From positions 1-54,276 of the forward strand of contig CAZGTQ010000015.1 in assembly GCA_964528575.1 (NCBI GenBank): DNA of 54,276 nucleotides, written 5' to 3'. This DNA is from CAZGTQ01 sp964528575. Lineage in GTDB: Bacteria > Planctomycetota > UBA1135 > GCA-002686595. A model generated the notes under the pieces. The model saw only the letters and a list, made by a program, of their open reading frames with translations. It did not search any database and was not told the origin of the DNA. Shown piece after piece: positions 1-7,794 of the stretch (position 1 is its first letter; the number at the start of each line of letters is the position of its first letter). The translations under genes were made by a program, and so were the position numbers.

Positions 1-1761
1 GGCGCGGGCGACCGCTTCGGGTTTTCGGTGGCGGTCTCCGGCGACACGGTCGTGGTGGGTGCTCCTCTCGAAGCCAGCAGCACCATGGGCGTGAACGGCA
101 ACCAGAGCGACAACACCGCCTTGGACTCCGGCGCTGCCTACGTCTTCGTGCGCAACGGGACTAGCTGGAGCCAGCAGGCCTACCTGAAGGCGTCGAACAC
201 CGGCGCGGCCGACAACTTCGGCGACTCGGTTGCGGTCTCCGGCGACACCGTCGTGGTGGGGGCTCGAGGCGAGGGCAGCAACGCCACGGGCGTGAACGGG
301 AACCAGAGCGACAACAGCGCGTTCAACCCCGGCGCAGCCTACGTCTTCGTGCGCAGCGGGACGAGCTGGAGCCAGCAGGCGTACCTGAAGGCGTCGAACA
401 CCGACGGGGCCGACAGCTTCGGCGACTCGGTCGCGGTCTCCGGCGACACGGTCGTGGTGGGAGCTCCTGGCGAGGACAGCAGCGCCACGGGCGTGAACGG
501 CAACCAGAGCGACTTCTTCGCAAGCTGGTCCGGTGCGGCCTACGTCTTCGTGCGCAGCGGGACGAGCTGGGGCCAGCAGGCCTACCTGAAGGCCTCGAAC
601 ACCGGGGCGTTCGACTCGTTCGGCCGGTCGGTGGCGGTCTCCGGCGACACGGTCGTCGTGGGGGCTTGGGGCGAGAGCAGCAGCTCGACGGGCGTGAACG
701 GCAACCAGAGCGACAACAGCGCCACCAGCTCCGGCGCAGCTTACGTCTTTGTGCGCAGTGGGACGAGCTGGAGCCAGCAGGCCTACCTGAAGGCCTCGAA
801 CACCGACATGGGCGACCGGTTCGGCTTCTCGGTCGCGATCTCCGGCGACACAGTCGTGGTGGGGACTCAGGGCGAGGACAGCAGCGCCATGGGCGTGAAC
901 GGCAACCAGAACGACAACAACGCCGGCGACTCCGGCGCGGCCCACGTCTTCGTGCGCAGCGGGACGAGCTGGAGCCAGCAGGCCTACCTGAAGGCCTCGA
1001 ACACCGGCGCGTTCGACAATTTCGGCTGGTCGGTGGCGGTCGCCGGCGACACGGTCGTGGTGGGGGCTTTGTGGGAGGACAGCAGCGCCACGGGCGTGAA
1101 CGGTAACCAGAGCGACGACAGTGCCTCCGACTCCGGCGCGGCCTACGTATTCGTGCGCAGCGGGACGAGTTGGAGCCAACAGGCCTACCTGAAGGCCTCG
1201 AACCGCGACTTCGAGGACGAGTTCGGCAACTCGGTCGCGGTCTCCGGCAACACGGTCGTCGTGGGGGCTCATCGCGAGGACAGCAGCGCCACGGGCGTGA
1301 ACGGCAATCAAAGCGACAACAGCGCCGCCGAGTCCGGCGCCGCCTACGCCTTTTTCTCCCCTGCGCTGAGCGCGGACGTGGGCGCGATCTCCCTCTCCAT
1401 CGGAGGCACTCAGACGCTGAGCCTGGATGCTGGCCCGGCGCACGCGGGCCGCGCCTACCTGCTCGTGGGCTCGCTCTCTGGCACCAGCCCGGGTCTTCTG
1501 CTCGGCCCAGGCCTCGCGCTGCCGCTCAACTACCCCGATCCCTACTTCGACCTGACCCTGACGAGCCCCGCGCCGATCCTCACGGGCTCGCTCGGATTGC
1601 TCGACGCGGCCGGGGCGGCCACGGTGCTCTTCACGCTGCCCGCGGGGCTCGACGTCGCGACGCCGGCGCTCGTCGGACTGACGGTGAACCACGCCTACGT
1701 CCTGTTCCTGCCGTCCCTCGACTTCGTCTCCAACGCGGTGCCGGCCCTGCTCGGGAGCTGA
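1..1761 (+). CDS. Secreted FG-GAP repeat protein with planctomycete-type C-terminal domain (5' partial)
   Basis: The reading frame is open from base 1, so the N-terminus, and presumably a signal peptide, lies outside the window. Seven FG-GAP (integrin beta-propeller-like) repeats are visible. Each has the pattern D-x-F-G-x-S-V-A-V-S-G-D-T-V-V-V-G-A, then GVNGNQSDN, then AAYVFVRSGTSW. Each repeat is 67 residues. After the array, from about base 1370, comes a beta-rich domain of roughly 125 residues containing GSLSGTSPG and ending SNAVPALLGS. The same domain ends the neighbouring Kelch gene and occurs in the PKD/haem gene at 30434-31528. Such repeats usually form an extracellular or cell-surface propeller; the ligand is unknown. 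The stop is 18 bp from the stop of the convergent Kelch gene. Family assignment is secure; function is not. Confidence 0.9.
   Translation, partial: GAGDRFGFSVAVSGDTVVVGAPLEASSTMGVNGNQSDNTALDSGAAYVFVRNGTSWSQQAYLKASNTGAADNFGDSVAVSGDTVVVGARGEGSNATGVNGNQSDNSAFNPGAAYVFVRSGTSWSQQAYLKASNTDGADSFGDSVAVSGDTVVVGAPGEDSSATGVNGNQSDFFASWSGAAYVFVRSGTSWGQQAYLKASNTGAFDSFGRSVAVSGDTVVVGAWGESSSSTGVNGNQSDNSATSSGAAYVFVRSGTSWSQQAYLKASNTDMGDRFGFSVAISGDTVVVGTQGEDSSAMGVNGNQNDNNAGDSGAAHVFVRSGTSWSQQAYLKASNTGAFDNFGWSVAVAGDTVVVGALWEDSSATGVNGNQSDDSASDSGAAYVFVRSGTSWSQQAYLKASNRDFEDEFGNSVAVSGNTVVVGAHREDSSATGVNGNQSDNSAAESGAAYAFFSPALSADVGAISLSIGGTQTLSLDAGPAHAGRAYLLVGSLSGTSPGLLLGPGLALPLNYPDPYFDLTLTSPAPILTGSLGLLDAAGAATVLFTLPAGLDVATPALVGLTVNHAYVLFLPSLDFVSNAVPALLGS
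28..1359 (+). repeat. In-frame tandem array with exact 201-bp period (seven units)
   Basis: The codon for the first Val of SVAVSGD occurs at 28, 229, 430, 631, 832, 1033 and 1234, so all six intervals are exactly 201 bp with no indel. Much of each unit is near-identical at the DNA level, for example the stretch encoding SWSQQAYLKASN. Substitutions concentrate in the segments around GE(D/S)SS and D-x-F-G. The array probably continues upstream of the window. Confidence 0.93.
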
Positions 1762-1779
1762 CGCGGCGCCAGGCCGCCG

Positions 1780-3198
1780 CTACGGCGCGAGCAGCACCGG
1801 GACCGCGTTGCTCGTCGCCGCGATGCCGGGCGTCGGAGCGGCGCGCAGGACGAGCGCCGCGTGGTGGAGCGTCAGCCCGGCGAGCACGGGGTTGGTCAGC
1901 GGCGGAACCGCGAACGTGCCGGTCGCCGATCCCTGCGGGTCCAGGAGCGCGAACGATTCGATGACCGGGGGGGTGTTCGGGAACCGAAGCGTGTGCAGCG
2001 TGTAGGGATCGAGGTTGAGCGGCAGCAAGTACCCCTCGAGCACGTTGCCCGGCGACGTGCCGGTGAACGAGCCGAGCACGACCCACGGCTCCTGCGCGTA
2101 GAGCAGCGCCGCGCGGAGCGTCAGCGTCTGCGCGCCTCCGCCCGAGAGCGAGACCGCGGGCGGCGCGCCGGTCAGGCACGCGCCGAAGAGCTGCGCGTCG
2201 CGCACGAACGTCCGCTTCTGCACGCCCGCGAATCCGCCCGTGCCGCCGGCGAGCACGAGCCGGTCGCCGACGAGGGCGAGCCAGCACCCCGACAGCGGCA
2301 CCGGGAGCGGCGGGAGCGCGCTCCAGCGGTCGAGCGGCGGGTCGTACATCTGGAAGCGGTCGAGCGCCTTCGACGTCGTCGCGCTGCTGATGCCGTTGGC
2401 GGAGTAGATGCGGCCGCCGAGGACGAACGTGGCCATCTCGTGGTGCGAGCGCGGCGCGAGCATGTCCGCGACCTGCGTCCACGTGTCGCTCGCGGGGTCG
2501 TAGCGGTCGACGCGCACGACGTCGAACGGCCAGAGCATGCCGTTCGGGCCCACGTAGGGGTCGTGGCCGACCTGGCCGCCGATCGCGTACACCGCGTCGC
2601 CGACGCACGCTCCGGCGACGTGGCCGCGTGCGAGCGGCAGCGGCGCCGCGACCTGCCAGCCGGCGCCGACGGCGTCGAGGTCGAGGATCCAGTGATCGCT
2701 CGAGCTCGTCTTGCGGTCGGGCAGGTAGCCGCCGAAGTAGTGCAGCGCGCGGCCGCGGAGCACGAGCGCGCCGCTCGCCCGCTGCGCGGGCAGCGCCGGC
2801 CACGGCCCGGGCAGCCACGCGTCGGCGAGGGTGTCGTAGCGCAGCACGACGTCCGTCGCCGCCCCGGGGTGGTCGCCGACGAAACCGCCGGCGACCCAGA
2901 TCGTCGTGCCGTCGACCGCGCCGTTGACGTGCGTCACCGCGTGCGGCATCGGCGCGCGGGGCAACCACGTGTCGGCGAGCGGGTCGTAGACCTCGGCCGA
3001 GGTGAGCGCGTTGTTCTGGTCGTCGAAGCCGCCGAAGACGTACAGCTTGCCGCCGACGACGCCGCCGGCGCCCTCGTAGCGCTCGGTGGCGAGGTTGGCA
3101 CGCTCCTCCCACGCGCAGCCGAGCTGCGCGCGCGCCGGGGCGGCCGCCACGAGGACGAACGCGAGCGCGAGGGTGGGGATCTCGAACGCGCGGGACAC
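1780..3198 (-). CDS. Secreted Kelch-repeat protein
   Basis: Translation gives 472 residues. A signal peptide is clear (VSRAFEIPTLALAFVLVAAA then PARAQ). About six Kelch blades follow, each with a G-G doublet and a W at the blade end, such as KLYVFGGFDDQN and DTWLPRAPMP. These would form a beta-propeller. The last ~120 residues carry GSFTGTSPG, LPLNLDPY and a terminal SNAVPVLLAP, matching the domain of the convergent FG-GAP protein. The longer frame from TTG at 3264 would put about 22 non-signal residues in front, whereas GTG at 3198 is preceded at 6 nt by GAAGGA, so GTG is chosen. The protein is probably exported and surface-associated. Its binding partner cannot be told from the sequence. 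Confidence 0.87.
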   Translation of the reverse strand: MSRAFEIPTLALAFVLVAAAPARAQLGCAWEERANLATERYEGAGGVVGGKLYVFGGFDDQNNALTSAEVYDPLADTWLPRAPMPHAVTHVNGAVDGTTIWVAGGFVGDHPGAATDVVLRYDTLADAWLPGPWPALPAQRASGALVLRGRALHYFGGYLPDRKTSSSDHWILDLDAVGAGWQVAAPLPLARGHVAGACVGDAVYAIGGQVGHDPYVGPNGMLWPFDVVRVDRYDPASDTWTQVADMLAPRSHHEMATFVLGGRIYSANGISSATTSKALDRFQMYDPPLDRWSALPPLPVPLSGCWLALVGDRLVLAGGTGGFAGVQKRTFVRDAQLFGACLTGAPPAVSLSGGGAQTLTLRAALLYAQEPWVVLGSFTGTSPGNVLEGYLLPLNLDPYTLHTLRFPNTPPVIESFALLDPQGSATGTFAVPPLTNPVLAGLTLHHAALVLRAAPTPGIAATSNAVPVLLAP

Positions 3199-3204
3199 GG
3201 GGAT

Positions 3205-3210
3205 TCCTTC
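3205..3210 (-). promoter_or_regulatory. Ribosome binding site deciding the Kelch gene start
   Basis: Reading the minus strand, GAAGGA lies 6 nt before GTG at 3198, which directly begins a signal peptide. The upstream TTG at 3264 has no such site. Confidence 0.6.
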
Positions 3211-3232
3211 GATCGTCGCGCCGCACCGGTCA

Positions 3233-3264
3233 GGTGTAGGCGCTTTTGGCCTCAGGGTAGTCAA
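3233..3264 (-). promoter_or_regulatory. Weak candidate promoter for the Kelch gene
   Basis: On the minus strand TTGACT (3264-3259) resembles a -35 box. The best -10 match, TACACC (3238-3233), sits 20 nt away, which is longer than ideal. The leader to GTG 3198 would be about 28 nt. Confidence 0.22.
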
Positions 3265-3371
3265 TTGCTCGATCCTAGGGGCCGTCGAATCCGCACCGGC
3301 CGTCCGAGCTGCCGGAGCAGGTTCCGGCCGAGCGCCTGGAAATCGGCGCCGCGGGCCCCAGAATCCGCGCC

Positions 3372-5117
3372 ATGCGACTCTCCCAGATGCTCTTCGCGAC
3401 CCTGCGCGAGGAGCCCGCGGACGCCGAGGTCCGCTCCCACGCGCTCATGGCCCGCGCCGGCTTCGTCCAGAAGCTCGCCGCGGGCATCTACGTGTACGGC
3501 CCGCCGCTCTGGCGCGTGCTGCGCCGCATCGAGGCGATCGTGCGCGAGGAGCACGACCGCGCCGGCTGTCAGGAGCTGTCGATGCCGGCGCTCCAGCCGC
3601 GCGAGCTGTGGGAGGAGAGCGGGCGTTGGTCGCGCTACGTCGGCGACGGAATCCTGTTCCACTTCGCCGACCGCAAGGGCGCCGAGCACTGCCTCGGGCC
3701 GACGCACGAGGAGGTCGTGACGAGCTTCGTGCGCGCGAGCGTGCGCTCGTACCGCCAGCTCCCGGTCACGCTCTACCAGATCCAGACGAAGTTCCGCGAC
3801 GAGATCCGGCCGCGCTTCGGGCTCATGCGCGGGCGCGAGTTCATCATGAAGGACGCGTACTCGTTCGACGCGTCCGCCGACGCGATGGGGGCGTCGTACG
3901 AGCGGATGCGCGGCGTGTACCGCGCGATCTTCGAGCGCTGCGGCCTGCGCTTCACGACGGTCGAGGCGGACTCCGGCGCGATCGGCGGCGCGAGGAGCGA
4001 GGAGTTCATGGTCGACGCGGACACGGGCGAGGACGCGATCGCCGTGTGCCGGACGACGGGCTACGCCGCGAACCTCGAGAAAGCGGTCGGACGCATCCCC
4101 GCGCCGCCCGCGCCGCCGGCCGAGCGCGCGATGCACAAGGAGCCGACGCCGGGGGCGAAGAGCTGCGACGCGCTCGTCGCGCTCTTTCCCGACCTGCCGC
4201 TCGAGCGGATGATCAAGACGGTGCTCTATCGCGCGACGCTCGAGGATCGCGAAGAGATCGTCGCGGTGCTCGCGCGCGGCGACCGCGCGGTGAACGAGGT
4301 CAAGCTGCAGAACCGGCTCGGCGCGCTCGCCGTCGAGCTCGCCGACGAAGCGCTCGTGCGCAAGGCGACCGGCGCGGCGCCGGGCTTCGCGGGACCGATC
4401 GGCCTCGCGAGCGACGTGCGACTGCTCGCCGACCGCTCCGTCGAGGGCGTGCAGGGCTTCCTGTGCGGCGGCAACGAGACCGACACGCACTGGCTCGACG
4501 TCTGGTTCGGACGCGACCTCGAGCAGCCGGAGACGCTCGACCTCGGCGTCGTGCGCGCGGGCGACGAGACGGCCGACGGCCGGGGCACGATCGAGCTCGT
4601 GCGCGGCATCGAGGTCGGGCACATCTTCCAGCTCGGCACGAAGTACTCCGAGGCGATGGGCGCGACGTTCGCCGACGAGGACGGCTCGCTGCGGCCGTTC
4701 TGGATGGGCTGCTACGGCATCGGCGTCAGCCGCGTCGCGGCGGCGGCGATCGAGCAGAACCACGACGACGGGGGCATGATCTGGCCCCTCGCGATCGCTC
4801 CCCACTCGGTCTGGCTCGTCCAGACCAAGCCGGGGGACGCGGCGCAGGACGAGCTCGCCGAGCGCCTGTGGACGACGTTGCGCGAGGCGCGCGTCGACGT
4901 CCTGTGGGACGAACGGCCGAAGATCAGCCCGGGCGTCAAGTTCAAGGACGCGGACCTCGTCGGCGTGCCGCTGCGCATCGTCGTCGGCCGCGACGCGGCG
5001 GACGGTCGCGTCGAGTGGCAGACCCGTTCCGGCAGCGAGCGCGAGGTCGTCGCCTGGGCCGAGGCGGTCGAGCGCGTCCAGGCGGCGGTCGCCGCGGCGC
5101 GGCCGCCCGCGCTCTGA
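3372..5117 (+). CDS. proS: Proline--tRNA ligase, bacterial type with editing insertion
   Basis: This class II aminoacyl-tRNA synthetase charges tRNA-Pro with proline. The 581 residues match the usual length of the bacterial ProS architecture. An N-terminal catalytic part carries the motif 2 region FRDEIRPRFGLMRGREF (about 141-157). A YbaK-like editing insertion occupies roughly residues 225-400 and clears misacylated alanine. Motif 3 (GCYGIGVSRV, about 446-455) follows, and a C-terminal anticodon-binding domain begins near APHSVWLVQTK. The ATG start gives the expected MRLSQMLFATLRE opening. It is divergent from the Kelch gene, with 173 bp between start codons. It stands apart from any translation operon, which is common for proS. 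Confidence 0.97.
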   Translation: MRLSQMLFATLREEPADAEVRSHALMARAGFVQKLAAGIYVYGPPLWRVLRRIEAIVREEHDRAGCQELSMPALQPRELWEESGRWSRYVGDGILFHFADRKGAEHCLGPTHEEVVTSFVRASVRSYRQLPVTLYQIQTKFRDEIRPRFGLMRGREFIMKDAYSFDASADAMGASYERMRGVYRAIFERCGLRFTTVEADSGAIGGARSEEFMVDADTGEDAIAVCRTTGYAANLEKAVGRIPAPPAPPAERAMHKEPTPGAKSCDALVALFPDLPLERMIKTVLYRATLEDREEIVAVLARGDRAVNEVKLQNRLGALAVELADEALVRKATGAAPGFAGPIGLASDVRLLADRSVEGVQGFLCGGNETDTHWLDVWFGRDLEQPETLDLGVVRAGDETADGRGTIELVRGIEVGHIFQLGTKYSEAMGATFADEDGSLRPFWMGCYGIGVSRVAAAAIEQNHDDGGMIWPLAIAPHSVWLVQTKPGDAAQDELAERLWTTLREARVDVLWDERPKISPGVKFKDADLVGVPLRIVVGRDAADGRVEWQTRSGSEREVVAWAEAVERVQAAVAAARPPAL

Positions 5118-5164
5118 GAATCGCAGAATCTCGCGCCGCGGACCCGCAGAGGCCGGTGCGAACC

Positions 5165-5171
5165 AAGGAGG
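5165..5171 (+). promoter_or_regulatory. Strong ribosome binding site of the DUF2807 gene
   Basis: AAGGAGG lies 6 nt before ATG 5178. It is among the best Shine-Dalgarno matches in the window, where many genes lack one. Confidence 0.7.
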
Positions 5172-5177
5172 AAGGAC

Positions 5178-5903
5178 ATGCTCGGACGCGCGAAGGACCT
5201 TGCGGCGTACGCGCTGGCGGCGGCGCTCGTGTCGCCGGGTTGCGTGCTCGCCGTCGGCAACACGGCGGACGTGAAGGAGTGGGGCTTCGACGGCCTCGGG
5301 AGCCTCGAGAGCGGGCCGGCGCTCGTCGGCGACGGCGTCGCGGCGAGCGCGACGCGCGCCGTGGAGCCGTTCGAGGCGGTCGCCGCCGTCGGCTCGATCG
5401 ATGTCGTCGTGCGCGTCGGCCCCGAGCGTGCCGTCACGGTCGCGGGCGACGCGAACCTCGTCTCGCACGTCGAGACGTACGTCGAGGGCGGCACGCTGCG
5501 GGTCGGCTGGGACCGCGGAAGGCACCGGCCGGAGCGGCGCATGCTCGTCACGGTGAGCGCGCCGCAGGTCGCCGGGCTGAGCCTCTCGGGCAGCGGCGAC
5601 GTCTCCGCGACCGGCGTCGACGCGCCGAAGCTCGACGTCTCGCTCTCCGGCTCCGGCCAGATCGAGGTCGCGGGGCGTGTGGATGCGCTCACGGCGACGA
5701 TCTCGGGCTCGGGCGACCTGCAGCTCCAGGAGCTCGTCGCGGCGAGCGCCGTCGTGCGGATCAGCGGCAGCGGCGACGCCCACGTGCACGCGACGCAGCG
5801 GCTCGACGCGCACGTCTCGGGCTCGGGCGACGTGCGCTACCGCGGCGCAGCGCAGGTCGACGCGCGCGTCAGCGGCAGCGGCGCGGTGACGAGCGAGCGG
5901 TAG
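5178..5903 (+). CDS. DUF2807-type (head GIN) envelope protein
   Basis: The protein has 241 residues. It begins with a hydrophobic export signal (YALAAALVSPGC), and Cys22 may be a lipidation site, although SPGC is a poor lipobox. The body matches the DUF2807 pattern: FEAVAAVGSIDVVVRVG, then a right-handed beta-solenoid whose turns carry G-S-G at about residues 138, 158, 177, 197, 215 and 233, spaced 16-20 residues. Family members are secreted or envelope-anchored and have been called putative auto-transporter adhesins; no enzymatic role is known. The gene follows proS by 60 bp and is followed by three regular hairpins. Family assignment is good; function is unknown. Confidence 0.85.
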   Translation: MLGRAKDLAAYALAAALVSPGCVLAVGNTADVKEWGFDGLGSLESGPALVGDGVAASATRAVEPFEAVAAVGSIDVVVRVGPERAVTVAGDANLVSHVETYVEGGTLRVGWDRGRHRPERRMLVTVSAPQVAGLSLSGSGDVSATGVDAPKLDVSLSGSGQIEVAGRVDALTATISGSGDLQLQELVAASAVVRISGSGDAHVHATQRLDAHVSGSGDVRYRGAAQVDARVSGSGAVTSER

Positions 5904-5904
5904 G

Positions 5905-5970
5905 AGCGCTCGCGCGCTGATCACGATGAGCGCGCTCGCGCGCTGAAATACGACCGGCGCGCTCGCGCCG
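5905..5970. repeat. Three evenly spaced small hairpins after the DUF2807 gene
   Basis: Three perfect inverted repeats with 4-nt loops lie in a row: 5905-5918 (AGCGC/GCGCT), 5929-5944 (AGCGCG/CGCGCT) and 5955-5970 (CGGCGC/GCGCCG). All share the core GCGCTCGCGC or GCGCGCTCGCG. Centres are 25 and 26 bp apart. They start 2 bp after the stop at 5903. They could act as a composite transcription terminator or RNA-stabilising array, or be repetitive extragenic palindromes. There is no U-tract. Confidence 0.6.
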
Positions 5971-6127
5971 ATTCACGACGGCTCGAAAACGCGCAAGTGC
6001 GGCCGAGCGCGGCTATTACACAAATCGAGCATCCGCGCGGCGCGCGGCGCCGTTCTCGAATCCCCACGCCGTCGCTCCGTAGCGCGTACGGTAGACGTCG
6101 TCCGCCGAAACCTCCGCCCCGACTCTC

Positions 6128-7774
6128 ATGCTCGGAACGCTCGCTCGCCTCGCTCCGTCGTTGGCGCCGCTCGCCGTCCTCGCCGTCCTTGCCAGCGCCG
6201 CCCCCGCCGCTCCCGCCGCACCCGCCGCCCCCCAGAAGCTCGCCCGCGGCTACTACGAAGACCCGCTCAACGGCTACAAGTTCAAGATCCTCGACGATTG
6301 GAGCCCCGTGCCGCTGCAGCCGCAGCAGCAGGGCGGCGAGCTGATCAACCGCATCGGCGCTCGCGTGCTGACGCGCTTCCGTCAGGGCCACATGCAGGAG
6401 CTGCCCGTCGATCTGCTCGTGTTCCGCCTCGAGGACCGCGCGAGCGACGACGGGGGCGCGAGCGACGACCGCTCGAAATCGAAGAAGTACGTGCGCACCG
6501 ACGTCGCGACGCTCGTCGACCGCTACGTGCCGAACCTGCGCGGCTTCGACGCCGAGAAGCCGACGGTCGACGAGCGGGTCAGCGTCCGGGGCACGATCGA
6601 CAACGACGCGCACCACCGCCTGTACGAGGTGCAGGGCGCGTACTGCGACATGCTCGTCGACACGTGGCAGTTCCGCTTCCCGAACGTCGACTTCGGCGTG
6701 ATCTACACGATCCCGAAGGAGCACGAGGACGATTACGTGCGGCTGTTCGAGCGCTCCGCGAAGACGTTCCGCCGCACCGAGGAGGAGACGGCGAAGACGC
6801 TCGGCAAGAACGCGAGCTACGACGAAATGATCGCGTTCTACCTGCAGGAGGCGCAGAAGACGCCCGGCTGGACCGTCGAGCCGACGCCGTCGCAGGCGTA
6901 CATCGTGCTGACGTCGTCCGACGACGGCGACTTCGTCGAGGAGGTGATCGAGCGCCTCGAGGCGTCGCGCGAGCTGTACATGCGCGACTTCCCGCCGAAG
7001 AAGGAGCTCGACCACGTCTCGATCGTGCGCATCTGCGGGACCGAGGAGGAGTTCCACAAGTACGGCGGCACCGGCGGCGGCGTCGCGGGCTGGTTCAATC
7101 CGGGCACGACCGAGCTCGTGCTGTACGACGCGAAGAACATCGACCGCAACCAGAGCTACGCGGTGATGAGCCACGAGGCGTTCCACCAGTACTGCCACTT
7201 CCTCTTCGACGAGTCCGAGGCGCACCGCTGGTTCGACGAAGGGCACGGCGACTACTACGGCGGCGTCGAGTTCGAGCGCGGCCGGGCGAAGATCACGCCG
7301 CACATGCCCGGCGGTCTCGACCGCTTCCAATTCGCCAAGGAGCTCGTCCGCGAGGACAAGTACGTGCCGATCGAGGAGCACGTCAACTTCTCGCACCCCG
7401 AGTGGCAGTCGAAGAGCATCGCCAGCTACGCGCAGTCGTGGTCGCTCATCTACTACCTGCGTCAGGGCGCGCTCGGCAAGGTCAAGAGCAAGGTCTGGAA
7501 GGACGAGTACGGCGAGATCATCCCGAACTACGTCCGGACGCTCTACGCGGGCTACCAAGAGCTCTACGCGAAGATGGACGAGGAGGCCGAGCAGGAGGAC
7601 GACGACTCCGGCATCGGCGAGCGAATCGGCCGCGAGCGCGCCGGCGGGCGCCGCTTCGTGATGCCGGCGCAGAAGGACGAGATCTGGGAGAAGGCGATCG
7701 CGGCCTCCTGGGGCCAGATCGACCTCGCGGAGTTCGAGGAGAACTGGAAGCAGTTCGTCGAGGACTACCTCTAG
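6128..7774 (+). CDS. Secreted gluzincin-like zinc metalloprotease (DUF1570 / peptidase MA-like)
   Basis: The protein has 548 residues. The N-terminus is a long hydrophobic, Ala/Pro-rich signal region (LAPLAVLAVLASAAPAAP), so it is exported. The zinc site is SHEAFHQYCH with His349, Glu350 and His353. Glu371 in RWFDEGHGDYYGG is the likely third ligand, as in gluzincins. The order HExxH then a Glu in a W-x-x-E-G context resembles the DUF1570/peptidase MA families. The first ~250 residues, which open with YYEDPLNGYKFKILDDW, look like a separate ligand-binding or pro-domain. A C-terminal acidic stretch (DEEAEQEDDDSG) precedes the last helix. The substrate is unknown. No Shine-Dalgarno is visible before the ATG. 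It converges with ftcD. Confidence 0.75.
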   Translation: MLGTLARLAPSLAPLAVLAVLASAAPAAPAAPAAPQKLARGYYEDPLNGYKFKILDDWSPVPLQPQQQGGELINRIGARVLTRFRQGHMQELPVDLLVFRLEDRASDDGGASDDRSKSKKYVRTDVATLVDRYVPNLRGFDAEKPTVDERVSVRGTIDNDAHHRLYEVQGAYCDMLVDTWQFRFPNVDFGVIYTIPKEHEDDYVRLFERSAKTFRRTEEETAKTLGKNASYDEMIAFYLQEAQKTPGWTVEPTPSQAYIVLTSSDDGDFVEEVIERLEASRELYMRDFPPKKELDHVSIVRICGTEEEFHKYGGTGGGVAGWFNPGTTELVLYDAKNIDRNQSYAVMSHEAFHQYCHFLFDESEAHRWFDEGHGDYYGGVEFERGRAKITPHMPGGLDRFQFAKELVREDKYVPIEEHVNFSHPEWQSKSIASYAQSWSLIYYLRQGALGKVKSKVWKDEYGEIIPNYVRTLYAGYQELYAKMDEEAEQEDDDSGIGERIGRERAGGRRFVMPAQKDEIWEKAIAASWGQIDLAEFEENWKQFVEDYL

Positions 7775-7794
7775 TTACCAGTTGCTCGCGGCGG

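Noticed and set aside
28..1359. CRISPR-like or non-coding satellite repeat
   Set aside because: The 201-bp units are continuous coding sequence in one frame with protein-level conservation; there are no spacers.
3261..5924. 887-codon open frame on the minus strand opposite proS and the DUF2807 gene
   Set aside because: It is the GC-bias shadow of two well-supported plus-strand genes; its translation is low-complexity Arg/Ala/Asp with no family features.
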